Below, in pieces: positions 1 to 7,922 of a DNA stretch of 64,000 nucleotides. This stretch comes from Woeseiaceae bacterium (lineage in GTDB: Bacteria > Pseudomonadota > Gammaproteobacteria > Steroidobacterales > Woeseiaceae), in the NCBI GenBank assembly GCA_028289545.1, contig JANQPG010000050.1, positions 62,001 through 126,000 on the forward strand. The letters are read 5' to 3'. Position 1 is the first letter of the stretch, and each line of letters opens with the position of its first letter. The translations under genes and the position numbers were made by a program. The notes under the pieces were generated by a model that did not search any database, was not told the DNA's origin, and was given only the letters and a program-made list of their open reading frames with translations.

Positions 1-1620
1 CTTGTGCGTGCGGCGCGCCTCCTCGGCAATATCGGCAAACTCGTTGACGATCGAGTCGTACAGGGCGTCGAAGATCAGCAGGTTGACGAACGTACTTGTC
101 AGCGCCTCGCGCAGGCCGGTATCGAAAACGACGTCTCGCACCGTCACTTCGTTGGCGGCTATGTCATCGACCCGCTCGCTCGGGATTTCGCGGGCCCGGC
201 TCGCAAGCAGTTCGATCAAGCGGCGAAAATTGTAGGGCGACGAAGTTTTCCATCGATTGTAAAGGTACAGGCCGATGCGAAAACACAGATCGACGCGAGC
301 GTTTTCGAAGTTTCTCTGCGGCTCGCCGAGCAAAATGGCCGTCAGCCTGTTGCGCTCCTTGTCGAGCCCCTCCTTGCGCTGCCGGTAGTTCTTGAGGGCC
401 TTCGCCAGCGGTTCGTTGTAGACGATCCGGTCCGGATCCTCCAGCCATTCGTCGAAGGCTTTCTCGCGCAGGTTCTGGGTCCGCTGCTCCAGGTCGCCCG
501 CCGGTATTTCGACGTCCGCCAGGCGGCCGTAGGTCTCGATCGTCGAGGTCCGTATCCGGCGCCGCAAACCGACGTAGCGCAGATGCCGCATACTCAGGCC
601 AAACACGTCCGGCACGGCCCGCTTGGCGTCGGCGAACGAAAACGCCGACATCGACTTGACCTGTTCGAGTTCGGGCGGCGGATTGAGGTAGCGGCCCACC
701 GCGCGATCGTACTGGCGAAGCACGACGGGCTCCTGCGCCGCAAAGTTGCGCGACGACTGTTCGATCGATTCGATGGCGCTGCAGATCGCCGCCTGCAGCC
801 GCGAAATGTCGGGGTCGGCATCGTCGGGTGCATAATCGACAACGCCGTCAACGACGCCTTTGCTCAAAAGCTCGTAGGACGACAAACCCACGTAGCGCGC
901 ACACTCCTGCCAGGACAGGTTGAACTTGCGCGCAATGCTCGCGAGCCCCTTGGGCTGTATGGTGTTGAACACGGCGCTGCGCACGCACAGCAGTACGTTG
1001 GTGGCGGCAAGCGGAATCGCACCGCCCGAGTAGCCGAGTCCATAGACGATGCCCACGGTTGCCACCTGCAGATTGCACATTTCGGCGAGCAGCCGGGAAA
1101 TCGTATGTGCCTGATTGTTGCCGTTGGCCTCCGCGCCGGCGTCGGCGCCGGGTGTGTCCATGAAGGTTACGACGGGCATCGACAGGTCGCCGTAGCCGCG
1201 CACGAGCTGCGCTGCCTGCTCGTGGTGCTCCGGCCCCCAGACGCCGTTGTTAATTTCACGATCCTGGGCGATGAAGCCGACGCGGCGGGTGCCCGAATCG
1301 AAGACCAGATCGATTTCGGCGGCATACAGCGGCCCGTTGCTCACGTCGACGATGAGCTTGCCCTTGAGCTGGTTGACGACTTCCCTTGCGCTGCTGCGCG
1401 ACGGCAGCTCGGCCGGCTCCAGCACCTGGCTAATGTAGTCATCGACAGCCAGCGCCTGTAGCTCTTCGGCCCGGGCGTTGCAGAACTCGGGCTTGAGCAA
1501 CGCCTCGATCGGCGTACTTACACTAGGCGGACGGTTGCCTGGAAATACGGAATAATCGCGGGCATCGTGTTCGGCCTTGCCGAACATCTCGTCCGGCAGC
1601 CACTCTTTGTTGTTAGTCAA
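1..1620 (-). CDS. AccA-like carboxyltransferase domain protein, 3' end missing
   Basis: Open minus-strand frame of 540 codons that runs off the left edge, so the C-terminus is not seen. Residues about 85-270 have the crotonase-like fold signature of acyl-CoA carboxylase carboxyltransferases: MDTPGADAGAEANGNNQA (about 154-171) matches the AccA IDTPGAYPG block, and GLGYSGGAIPLA (194-205) matches the oxyanion-forming GGSGGA block. After residue 300 comes a long helical, Arg/Glu-rich region that I do not recognise, which is unlike ordinary AccA of about 320 residues. The start is taken as TTG (1618-1620); an in-frame TAG lies 17 codons upstream and no ATG is available before DEMFGK. It probably carboxylates an acyl-CoA with a biotinyl partner that is not in this window; the substrate cannot be told. 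Confidence 0.75.
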   Translation of the reverse strand, partial: MTNNKEWLPDEMFGKAEHDARDYSVFPGNRPPSVSTPIEALLKPEFCNARAEELQALAVDDYISQVLEPAELPSRSSAREVVNQLKGKLIVDVSNGPLYAAEIDLVFDSGTRRVGFIAQDREINNGVWGPEHHEQAAQLVRGYGDLSMPVVTFMDTPGADAGAEANGNNQAHTISRLLAEMCNLQVATVGIVYGLGYSGGAIPLAATNVLLCVRSAVFNTIQPKGLASIARKFNLSWQECARYVGLSSYELLSKGVVDGVVDYAPDDADPDISRLQAAICSAIESIEQSSRNFAAQEPVVLRQYDRAVGRYLNPPPELEQVKSMSAFSFADAKRAVPDVFGLSMRHLRYVGLRRRIRTSTIETYGRLADVEIPAGDLEQRTQNLREKAFDEWLEDPDRIVYNEPLAKALKNYRQRKEGLDKERNRLTAILLGEPQRNFENARVDLCFRIGLYLYNRWKTSSPYNFRRLIELLASRAREIPSERVDDIAANEVTVRDVVFDTGLREALTSTFVNLLIFDALYDSIVNEFADIAEEARRTHK

Positions 1621-1718
1621 ACGCGTCTTAACCCGGCGGGCACCGCCCGCGTTGATGATCCAGCGGGCATTCTACATTGTGCAAAGGTTGGCGACACGTG
1701 CGCCGGATGGTGAGCGGC

Positions 1719-2174
1719 CTAATTCGAATCCTGGCGCCAGATCTCCACCGTGTTCGAGGCCGGCTCCTCGATGATGATGCTGCCCTTGCGGCACGGATAC
1801 ACGTCTCTGCCTTCTTCGCACTCCGGCACGACGCCCAGGCGCTCCTGATGTGCCGTCTCCAGAAAATCGGCCTGAACCTGCTCGCGGCTCGGCGGCTGGT
1901 AGTCGTCGCGTCCCGCGGAGGCCGCGTTCACCGCGGCCAGGCTTGAAAAACTCTCGCGCTGCCGCGCCGTCGCGACGCAGCGGGTGGCATCGGCATTGAT
2001 GATCACCGATTCCGACGCCTCCTTGAGTTCGATGAGCTGCTCGCGGGCCACCGCGCAGTCCGCCTCGGTCAGAAAGGTCAGCTCGAACTCCTGCTGCTGG
2101 CAAACCGTCTTGCCGGCCGGCGCCACACACTCGCTTACGGTGAGCACAAAAACCTGTATCCAGGACATATCCAT
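1719..2174 (-). CDS. Hypothetical protein
   Basis: A 151-residue protein I do not recognise. The start is chosen at the ATG at 2172-2174 because AGGAGG lies six bases upstream; a longer reading from 2276 has no such site. The first 25 residues are mildly hydrophobic (WIQVFVLTVSECVAP) but do not form a clear signal peptide. The protein has five cysteines (Cys-Val-Ala-Pro, Thr-Val-Cys, Asp-Cys, Arg-Cys-Val, Glu-Cys-Glu with Pro-Cys-Arg near the end), suggesting disulfides or metal binding if it is exported. It lies 98 bases before the carboxyltransferase gene on the same strand, so the two could be co-transcribed. Confidence 0.55.
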   Translation of the reverse strand: MDMSWIQVFVLTVSECVAPAGKTVCQQQEFELTFLTEADCAVAREQLIELKEASESVIINADATRCVATARQRESFSSLAAVNAASAGRDDYQPPSREQVQADFLETAHQERLGVVPECEEGRDVYPCRKGSIIIEEPASNTVEIWRQDSN

Positions 2175-2405
2175 GCCATTCCTCCTGTTCGTTCCCGGCC
2201 AGTGTTCGCGGGCCTTGCCCGGATTGGACCAGTCTTGGTTGGACTGACCGCGCCGGGCGGTGTTCCAGCCTACCACAGCCGCCGCTACGCGCCGTGGAGG
2301 GGCGGTTGCCGCTCGCGGGCACCCGCGCTAATGTGTGCGCCAGCCGACCCTCGACCGACATCCTGTCAAGAACAGCCCCCGCCAAGAATAATCAAAGGAA
2401 CCGAC

Positions 2406-3119
2406 ATGCCGGCCATGCAAACCTCCGACCTCACCCCCCGGCAGTACTGGGAAGAAGTAAAGGCCAACCCCAACCGCGCCAAGTTCGGTTTCGGCGACAA
2501 GGCCGCAATCATCAACATCGACCTGCAGCGCGCCTACACGGACGTCGACACCTTCAAGACGGCCTACCAGACCCATCCGAAGCAAATCGATTATGTCAAC
2601 GAGGTGTCGGCGCTGGCTCGCGATAAGAACATGCCGGTCATCTGGACTTATGTTGCCTACATGGACAATGCCGACGACGCCGGCGCATGGGGCACGAGGA
2701 CCAACACCCCGGACTCGCTGCAGAACATCAAAGTGGGTGACGAGCGCTCGGAGATGGACCCCAGGCTCGACATCGATCACAGTCGCGACGCGCTGATCAA
2801 CAAGCGCATGGCCAGTGTGTTCCATGACACGATGATTCCGTCGCTTTTGGTCTGGCACAAGGTGGACACGGTGATACTGACGGGCGGCAGCACGTCGGGC
2901 TGCGTCCGAGCCTCTTGCGTCGCCTCTCTGTCGACAGGCTACCGCACGATCGTTCCGGAAGAGTGTGTTGCGGACAAACACGAGATACCGCATTTCGCCA
3001 ACCTCTGCGACATGATGCTCAAATACGCCGATGTGGAGCCCGTGGATACGGTGCTTCAGTGGCTTCGCGATCATCCTGGCTGTGAGCCCATCCGCCAGGC
3101 ACGCGGAGCCGACTTCTAG
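2406..3119 (+). CDS. Isochorismatase-family hydrolase (N-carbamoylsarcosine amidase-like)
   Basis: A 237-residue cysteine hydrolase of the isochorismatase fold. The expected catalytic triad is visible: Asp39 in IINIDLQRAY, Lys133 in LINKRMASVF and nucleophile Cys166 in GGSTSGCVRAS. Family members hydrolyse amide or carbamoyl bonds (N-carbamoylsarcosine, ureidoacrylate, nicotinamide); the exact substrate is unknown. The start at 2406 follows AAAGGA at a good distance. It lies 32 bases before two PuuE-type deacetylases on the same strand, which points to catabolism of a ureide, hydantoin or similar ring-derived amide. No transporter or regulator is linked. Confidence 0.85.
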   Translation: MPAMQTSDLTPRQYWEEVKANPNRAKFGFGDKAAIINIDLQRAYTDVDTFKTAYQTHPKQIDYVNEVSALARDKNMPVIWTYVAYMDNADDAGAWGTRTNTPDSLQNIKVGDERSEMDPRLDIDHSRDALINKRMASVFHDTMIPSLLVWHKVDTVILTGGSTSGCVRASCVASLSTGYRTIVPEECVADKHEIPHFANLCDMMLKYADVEPVDTVLQWLRDHPGCEPIRQARGADF

Positions 3120-3151
3120 AACGGGAACGGCCACAACCCGAGACCTGAGCT

Positions 3152-4069
3152 ATGCGAGAAGACCCCGGACTTTACGATTACTGGCCCTACGAAAACAGGC
3201 CCAGGATCCGCTGGCCCAACAACGCGCGGGTTGCGTTGTGGGTTGCGCCGAACATCGAGTTCTACGAGCTGGACCCGGCCGTCAACCCGCACCGCGCCGC
3301 TTGGCCCAAACCCGTCCCCGACGTCCACGGTTACGCTACACGGGATTACGGCAATCGCGTGGGGCACATGCGCATGATGCGCGTGCTCGACAAGTACGGC
3401 GTGCGCGGTTCGATCTCGCTGTCAACCGCATTGTGTGAGCACCATCCGGAGATCATCGAACTCTGCAAGGAGCGCAACTGGGAGTTCTTCAGCCACGGGA
3501 TCTACAACACGCGCTACACGTACGGCATGGACGAGGCGCAGGAGCGGAGCATGATCCAGGACGCCGTCGACACGATCCACAAGCACACGGGACAGCAGTG
3601 TGCAGGCTATCTTGCCCCTGCCCTGACACACACCGAGGTGACGATGGACCTGTTCGCGGAAGCCGGCGGCCTATACACCTGCGACCTGTTCCACGACGAC
3701 CAGCCGACACCCGTGCACGTCCGCTCGGGGAAAAAGTTCATTTCGGTGCCCTATTCGCTCGAGATGAACGACACGATTGTGTACGTCGTCAACAAGATCG
3801 AGCCGCGTCGCTACGGCGAGATGATCAAAGCCAATTTCGACCGACTGTACGCCGAGGGCAAGGACAACGGCGTCGTCATGTGCGTACCGCTGCACGCTTA
3901 TCAGGTTTCTCATCCGCATCGGCTCAAGGCCTTCGAAGAGGCGCTCGAGTACATGACCGGGCACCCCGACGTCTGGGTCACGACGGGCCGCGAGATCGCC
4001 GAGCACTATATCGAGCACCACTACGACGAAGCCGTCGAGGACATAAAAAAGCGGGGTGTTCGGTCATGA
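3152..4069 (+). CDS. Polysaccharide deacetylase-family (PuuE-like) amidohydrolase 1
   Basis: A 305-residue NodB-fold protein without signal peptide, so cytoplasmic. Family features: RDYGNRVGHMRMMRVLDKYG (about 67-86), the metal-site block FFSHGIYNTRYTYG (about 113-126), and a late VPLHAYQVSHPHR block. The usual first-motif Asp pair is replaced by NIEFYELDP, as seen in PuuE allantoinases and their relatives, which hydrolyse cyclic amides rather than acetylated sugars. Its stop TGA overlaps the start ATG of the next gene (ATGA), so the two are translationally coupled and may form one heteromeric enzyme. The substrate is unassigned; the link to the upstream isochorismatase-fold hydrolase favours small ureide or amide degradation. 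Confidence 0.8.
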   Translation: MREDPGLYDYWPYENRPRIRWPNNARVALWVAPNIEFYELDPAVNPHRAAWPKPVPDVHGYATRDYGNRVGHMRMMRVLDKYGVRGSISLSTALCEHHPEIIELCKERNWEFFSHGIYNTRYTYGMDEAQERSMIQDAVDTIHKHTGQQCAGYLAPALTHTEVTMDLFAEAGGLYTCDLFHDDQPTPVHVRSGKKFISVPYSLEMNDTIVYVVNKIEPRRYGEMIKANFDRLYAEGKDNGVVMCVPLHAYQVSHPHRLKAFEEALEYMTGHPDVWVTTGREIAEHYIEHHYDEAVEDIKKRGVRS

Positions 4070-4995
4070 CGCTCGATAAGTCTTATCTCGAGTACCCGCG
4101 ACGCGGGTACGGCATGGATCACGAACGCTATGACTGGTCGATGTTAAGCGACCGCAAGGCGGTGCAGTGGCCGGACGGCAAGACTGTCGCGCTGTGGGTC
4201 AACGTGGCGTTGCAGTACTTCCCTCTCAACCAGAAGGGTAAACCCTTTCCTCCGCCGGGCGGCATGAGCACGGCCTACCCGGACCTGCGGCACTACACGC
4301 TGCGCGACTACGGCAACCGCATCGGCATATTCCGTTTTCTCAAGGCGTTCGACCGGCTCGGTATTCGCCCGACGTTTGCCGTCAACGCTCGGCTCGCGGA
4401 GCGCTACCCTTATCTCATCGAGCGGATCGCCGAGCGCGGCGACGAAATCTTGAGCCATGGCTGGGATATGGACACGCCACATTACGGCGGCCTCGACGCC
4501 AGCGAGGAAGCTGCGCAGATTGGCCGCTCGCTCGACGTACTGAGAGAGTCGACCGGCCAGACGGTGACGGGCTGGCTCAGCCCCGGAAAGTCGCAGAGCG
4601 GAAGCACGCCGGAACTGCTGGTTCGCCACGGCATCGAGTACATGTGCGACTGGATCAACGACGACATGCCCTACACGTTCCGGACGGAACACGGCGATAT
4701 CACCGCCATGCCGCTCTCCACGGAACTCGAAGACCGCTTCATCCTCATGAACAATCTGCATTCGGAAAGCGAGTACGCCGATCAGATCATCGACGCCTTC
4801 GACTTCCTGAGTACGGAAGCCTCCGCTGAGGGAGGCAGGCTGCTCGCACTGAACCTGCATCCCTGGCTGCTCGGCCAGCCTCACCGCATCGGCCAGCTCG
4901 AGCGTGCGCTCGAACACATCCTCGCTCGCGATTGCGTGTGGACGGCGGGCGCGTCGGAGATTCTCAAGGCCTGGCTCGCCGCGCAGAACGGCTGA
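4066..4995 (+). CDS. Polysaccharide deacetylase-family (PuuE-like) amidohydrolase 2
   Basis: A 309-residue paralogue of the preceding protein. It shares the RDYGNRIGIFRFLKAFDRLG block and the metal block ILSHGWDMDTPHYGG, which is closer to the classical NodB H-x-x-x-H pattern than in its partner. A final LNLHPWLLGQPHR carries the late His. It is cytoplasmic, with no signal peptide. The start ATG at 4066 lies inside the last codons of the upstream gene (ATGA overlap), which strongly implies coupled expression. A longer open frame extends upstream but is only the other frame of gene 1. Role by family: hydrolysis of a cyclic or acyl amide as part of the three-gene set starting at 2406. Confidence 0.8.
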   Translation: MTLDKSYLEYPRRGYGMDHERYDWSMLSDRKAVQWPDGKTVALWVNVALQYFPLNQKGKPFPPPGGMSTAYPDLRHYTLRDYGNRIGIFRFLKAFDRLGIRPTFAVNARLAERYPYLIERIAERGDEILSHGWDMDTPHYGGLDASEEAAQIGRSLDVLRESTGQTVTGWLSPGKSQSGSTPELLVRHGIEYMCDWINDDMPYTFRTEHGDITAMPLSTELEDRFILMNNLHSESEYADQIIDAFDFLSTEASAEGGRLLALNLHPWLLGQPHRIGQLERALEHILARDCVWTAGASEILKAWLAAQNG

Positions 4996-5052
4996 ACGGG
5001 CTGCAGGAGTTTCCCGCCCGACCGCGCCGGAGTGTTTTCATCGACGCCGGCG

Positions 5053-5826
5053 TCAGTGCGAATGTCCGTGCAAGGCGACGTGCGGCACCGTAAAGATCAA
5101 CAGCAAACCCAGCAGAATACCGACACGATAAGCCCAGCCGCGCTGTTTGCCGCTGGTTTCCTCGCCGTGGTCGTGACTGGCGCCAAAAGCCACGACGTGG
5201 ACGAGAGAACCCGATACGAAAGCCTGGAACCAGGCGACACTCTCGGCTTTCGCCAGGGCCATCGCCGGTCCGGCGACAAAATACGCCAGCGCCGTCACGA
5301 CAATAATCATCGCAAAGGCCGCTATCGCAATGGGCGTGCCGAAGTTCGGGCGTAGCGACCACCAGATAGCCATGCCGACGGGCAGGCGGTGGAGAATGAC
5401 GCTCAGGGCAAGCTGGCTGTCTTCCCAGCTGCCCCAGCCGAACAGACCGCCCGCCGAATCGCCCGTGGGCAACAGAGCAATGCCGTCGATCGCGGCGTGC
5501 ACGGTCATGCCCAGGGCGGCCAGCAGCAGGATGAAGCCGTGCGCCTGTGGAACCGCATCGTGAAAGCGGCGCTCCAGCACGACCGGAAACGCGAGCCCCA
5601 ACAACAGGAAGCCCAGGGCAATCAGGCCGCCCGTGTCGATGGCTTCCGGGATGATGTGCACGCAGATGATGCCGGCAATCGTAATGAATACGAGGCCGTC
5701 GAGACCTTGCCTCAGATGGGGCCGGCGACGGCCGAGCTCGTAAACAAAAGGGCCGAGCAGAAGCGCAATGGTGCTGAGGAGCAGCGTCACGCGTCGCCCC
5801 GTCCGCTGTTGCATAAGATGGGACAT
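5053..5826 (-). CDS. ZIP-like metal permease
   Basis: A 257-residue membrane protein with about seven or eight hydrophobic helices. Two helices carry the ZIP transporter metal-site patterns: VHAAIDGIAL (His..Asp-Gly) and VILHRLPVGMAI (His..Pro). Short His-containing stretches (ASHDHGEE and the C-terminal HGHSH) could bind metal. ZIP proteins import Zn, Fe or Mn across the inner membrane; many ZIP-like proteins in this group have no assigned metal. The start is uncertain: no clear ribosome-binding site precedes 5826, and Met5 is an alternative. It stands alone and is divergent from the FKBP gene. Confidence 0.65.
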   Translation of the reverse strand: MSHLMQQRTGRRVTLLLSTIALLLGPFVYELGRRRPHLRQGLDGLVFITIAGIICVHIIPEAIDTGGLIALGFLLLGLAFPVVLERRFHDAVPQAHGFILLLAALGMTVHAAIDGIALLPTGDSAGGLFGWGSWEDSQLALSVILHRLPVGMAIWWSLRPNFGTPIAIAAFAMIIVVTALAYFVAGPAMALAKAESVAWFQAFVSGSLVHVVAFGASHDHGEETSGKQRGWAYRVGILLGLLLIFTVPHVALHGHSH

Positions 5827-6086
5827 TCGACGGCGTAGTCCGTCGAGGAGTCGAAACTCAATACTACTGCCATGTTGTCGCTAGCCCGCCACCGAGCGCG
5901 GAGAGTAGCAGGCTTGGGCTTACACGGGAAACGTCGAAGCGCTGTGTTATGCTGCGCGCGTCTGTACTTTTTCCCGACGACTTACCTTCATCGACTTGTT
6001 CATCAACCGGCGGGCTGTCGAACCAGTGAAGCCCGCTCAGGTGGCTTTTGCTGGTCTCCTGCCGGCCCGACACCACGGAGATCACC

Positions 6087-6518
6087 ATGAGCCAGGCCGC
6101 AAGCGGCAATACCGTCCGCATTCACTATACGGGCACCCTCGAAGACGGGACTGAATTCGACTCCTCAAAGGGCCGCGATCCGCTGGAGTTCGTGCTCGGC
6201 AGCGGCCAGGTCATTCCCGGCTTTGACAAAGCCGTGACCGGCATGGCGGCCGGCGAGAGTAAAACCGTAACGATTGCCGCAGCTGATGCGTACGGCGAAC
6301 GGCATGACGAACTGGTTCAGGAAGTCGCTCGCTCCATCATTCCTGACGATCTCGAACCGGCGGTCGGAATGCAGTTGCAGGGACAGAGCGACAACGGTCA
6401 GGTTCAGCACTTTGTCGTCACGGCCGTCAGCGACGACACGATCACGCTCGACGCCAACCACCCGCTCGCGGGCCAGCCGCTGACGTTTGCGATCGAGCTG
6501 GTCAGCGTCGGCGGCTGA
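6087..6518 (+). CDS. FKBP-type peptidyl-prolyl isomerase (SlyD/SlpA type)
   Basis: A 143-residue cytoplasmic FKBP. Residues 9-65 read VRIHYTGTLEDGTEFDSS...LGSGQVIPGFDKAVTGMAAGE, the standard FKBP core; the inserted-in-flap region YGERHDELVQEV marks the SlyD/SlpA branch, and NHPLAGQPLTF is the SlyD/SlpA closing strand. It lacks the His-rich metal-binding tail of E. coli SlyD. Function by family: proline cis-trans isomerisation and folding assistance. The start at 6087 is preceded by GGAG at seven bases; an in-frame ATG at 6048 lies upstream and is less likely. About 260 bases separate it from the divergent ZIP-like gene. Confidence 0.9.
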   Translation: MSQAASGNTVRIHYTGTLEDGTEFDSSKGRDPLEFVLGSGQVIPGFDKAVTGMAAGESKTVTIAAADAYGERHDELVQEVARSIIPDDLEPAVGMQLQGQSDNGQVQHFVVTAVSDDTITLDANHPLAGQPLTFAIELVSVGG

Positions 6519-6679
6519 CCTGGGTCCCGCGAGGGATTTCCAGAACCGCGCTTGGAAAAAAGCGCCAGACAACCTCGAGTCCTTTTATCCACGGTGACAT
6601 ATCCGCTGAGGGTCGTCATCCCATGGCGGCGTCCCGCGGCCATGAGATGACGACTCCATCATTGGATGGATTGCTCCAT

Positions 6680-7027
6680 CTAATGGGTTCTGCGCTCCAC
6701 CTCGCGGATCTCGAAACGCAAAGGCGCCTTGCGCGGCGTCACGGTGCAGACCGTGGAATACTCTCGTGTGCCGCCGTCCGACGCCTCGGGAAGCAGCTGC
6801 GTCGAGATGTTGAGCTTGTGCCCCACGGAACGGCGCTGTTCGATTTCGACCCAGTGCTTGACCCGCACGGCATCACCCAGCCCCGCGTGCTCGAGGATTC
6901 TCGCCACGCAGGCGTCGATGGCTTCCGGTGACGGGTCCACCGGCATGAGCGGCTGCGCTTGAACACTGGCGCCGGTCAACAACAGGGCTGCGGACAGCCC
7001 GCGGATTGTGTTGGACAACTTGGACAT
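6680..7027 (-). CDS. Small exported protein of unknown function
   Basis: A 115-residue protein with a clear Sec signal peptide (MSKLSNTIRGLSAALLLTGASVQAQ, cleavage about after Ala23), hence periplasmic. The mature part is not recognised; it has two cysteines (DACVARI and STVCTVT) that could form a disulfide. The start at 7027 has GGGAGAGAG just upstream; the longer reading from 7075 would hide the signal peptide. The upstream 138 bases contain two copies of the palindrome CAGAAT-N4-RTTCTG that also covers the start of the neighbouring TetR gene, so this gene is probably a TetR-controlled target. Confidence 0.7.
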   Translation of the reverse strand: MSKLSNTIRGLSAALLLTGASVQAQPLMPVDPSPEAIDACVARILEHAGLGDAVRVKHWVEIEQRRSVGHKLNISTQLLPEASDGGTREYSTVCTVTPRKAPLRFEIREVERRTH

Positions 7028-7077
7028 GACTCTCTCCCTTTCGCTGGGCGGACGGTCTAGGTCCGCCAAATGCAAAA

Positions 7078-7093
7078 CAGAATTCTCGTTCTG
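7078..7093. promoter_or_regulatory. TetR-type operator candidate, copy 1
   Basis: CAGAATTCTCGTTCTG, a 16-base inverted repeat with one mismatch (CAGAAT / GTTCTG, four-base spacer). On the minus strand it reads with flanks ATCAGAA and ATTCTGTT that are shared with the other two copies. It lies 51 bases upstream of the small exported gene starting at 7027. Confidence 0.65.
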
Positions 7094-7130
7094 ATTTGCG
7101 CCAAAACAAACCGAATCAGAGTCGCTGTAA

Positions 7131-7146
7131 CAGAATAGCTATTCTG
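7131..7146. promoter_or_regulatory. TetR-type operator candidate, copy 2
   Basis: CAGAATAGCTATTCTG is a perfect 16-base palindrome between the TetR gene (ending 7166) and the exported-protein gene. It is the best match to the shared pattern ATCAGAA-N-ATTCTGTT and probably covers the promoter of the 7027 gene. Confidence 0.7.
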
Positions 7147-7165
7147 ATTCGGTGAAAAAAAATGC

Positions 7166-7750
7166 TCAGCGCCGATAGGCGGCGAGCGTCGTTTCCACAA
7201 TGCGCTCCAGCGCCGATCGATCGAAGCCCGAGCGCCCGAGTACGGCAAGACCGAACAGCGTGCTGGTGAGTTGTTCGCCACCCGCGCGCACGTCGAGGTC
7301 TTCGCGGACCTCACCCGCGGCCTGGGCGGATCGAAGCCCGGCCGCAAATGCCTTGCTCGTCCCCGTCATGAATCGCTTCAGCACTCCGCGCAACTCGTCG
7401 TCCTTCGGCGCAAGCTCCATGGCTGTGTGAACAAACAGACAACCGCGATTCTCGTGGCGGTCGCACATGTCCGTTACCCGATCGGCAAAAATCGCCTCGA
7501 TGTGATGAAACCGAGCGCCGGGTTTAGCCAAACGCTGGAATGCGCGCCGCCCCATCATGTCGGCGTAGACGTCCAGCGCCTTCTCGAACAACTCCCGCTT
7601 GTTGCCAAACGTTCCGTAGATGCCGTAACGACTGACACCGGTCGCCTTCACGAGATCGTCCATCGACGTCTCGGCGTAACCCTTCGCCGCAAACACGTCA
7701 ACAGCCGTGTTCAGCGCATCGTTGGGATCGAATTGACGGGTCCTCACCAT
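7166..7750 (-). CDS. TetR-family transcriptional regulator
   Basis: A 194-residue regulator. The N-terminal helix-turn-helix is complete: ALNTAVDVFAAKGYAETSMDDLVKATGVSRYGIYGTFGNKRELF (about 13-56), typical TetR/AcrR. The C-terminal helical domain contains MCDRHENRGCLFVHTAMEL, the pattern of the subfamily (YcdC/AcuR-like) that often carries a reactive cysteine. The start is taken at 7750 (MVRTRQFD); an upstream Met at 7768 is possible but would overlap the operator copy at 7757-7772. With operator copies at its own start and before the adjacent exported-protein gene, it is probably autoregulated and represses that gene. The ligand is unknown. Confidence 0.88.
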   Translation of the reverse strand: MVRTRQFDPNDALNTAVDVFAAKGYAETSMDDLVKATGVSRYGIYGTFGNKRELFEKALDVYADMMGRRAFQRLAKPGARFHHIEAIFADRVTDMCDRHENRGCLFVHTAMELAPKDDELRGVLKRFMTGTSKAFAAGLRSAQAAGEVREDLDVRAGGEQLTSTLFGLAVLGRSGFDRSALERIVETTLAAYRR

Positions 7751-7756
7751 GGTAAA

Positions 7757-7772
7757 CAGAATACTCATTCTG
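7757..7772. promoter_or_regulatory. TetR-type operator candidate, copy 3
   Basis: CAGAATACTCATTCTG, six-base perfect arms with a four-base spacer, ending seven bases upstream of the TetR start codon. Same orientation-specific flanks as copies 1 and 2. The position fits autorepression. Confidence 0.68.
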
Positions 7773-7922
7773 ATAAGGCCCGTCAAGCGACGACGATAAG
7801 CGGAAAGCGCGGCCCCGCCAGCCAAGCAATGAGCCGAAACCTCAAGTTCACGCGGCTGTCACGCCCCTGACGCCCTGACCGGCAACGCTCTAGGGAGGAG
7901 AAAAACCGAGCGAGGGACGGAG

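Noticed and set aside
4-1461. 485-residue plus-strand open frame
   Set aside because: It is antisense to the AccA-like carboxyltransferase; the minus-strand reading has clear family motifs and this one has none.
2328-3134. 268-residue minus-strand open frame
   Set aside because: Antisense to the isochorismatase-family hydrolase with its complete catalytic triad.
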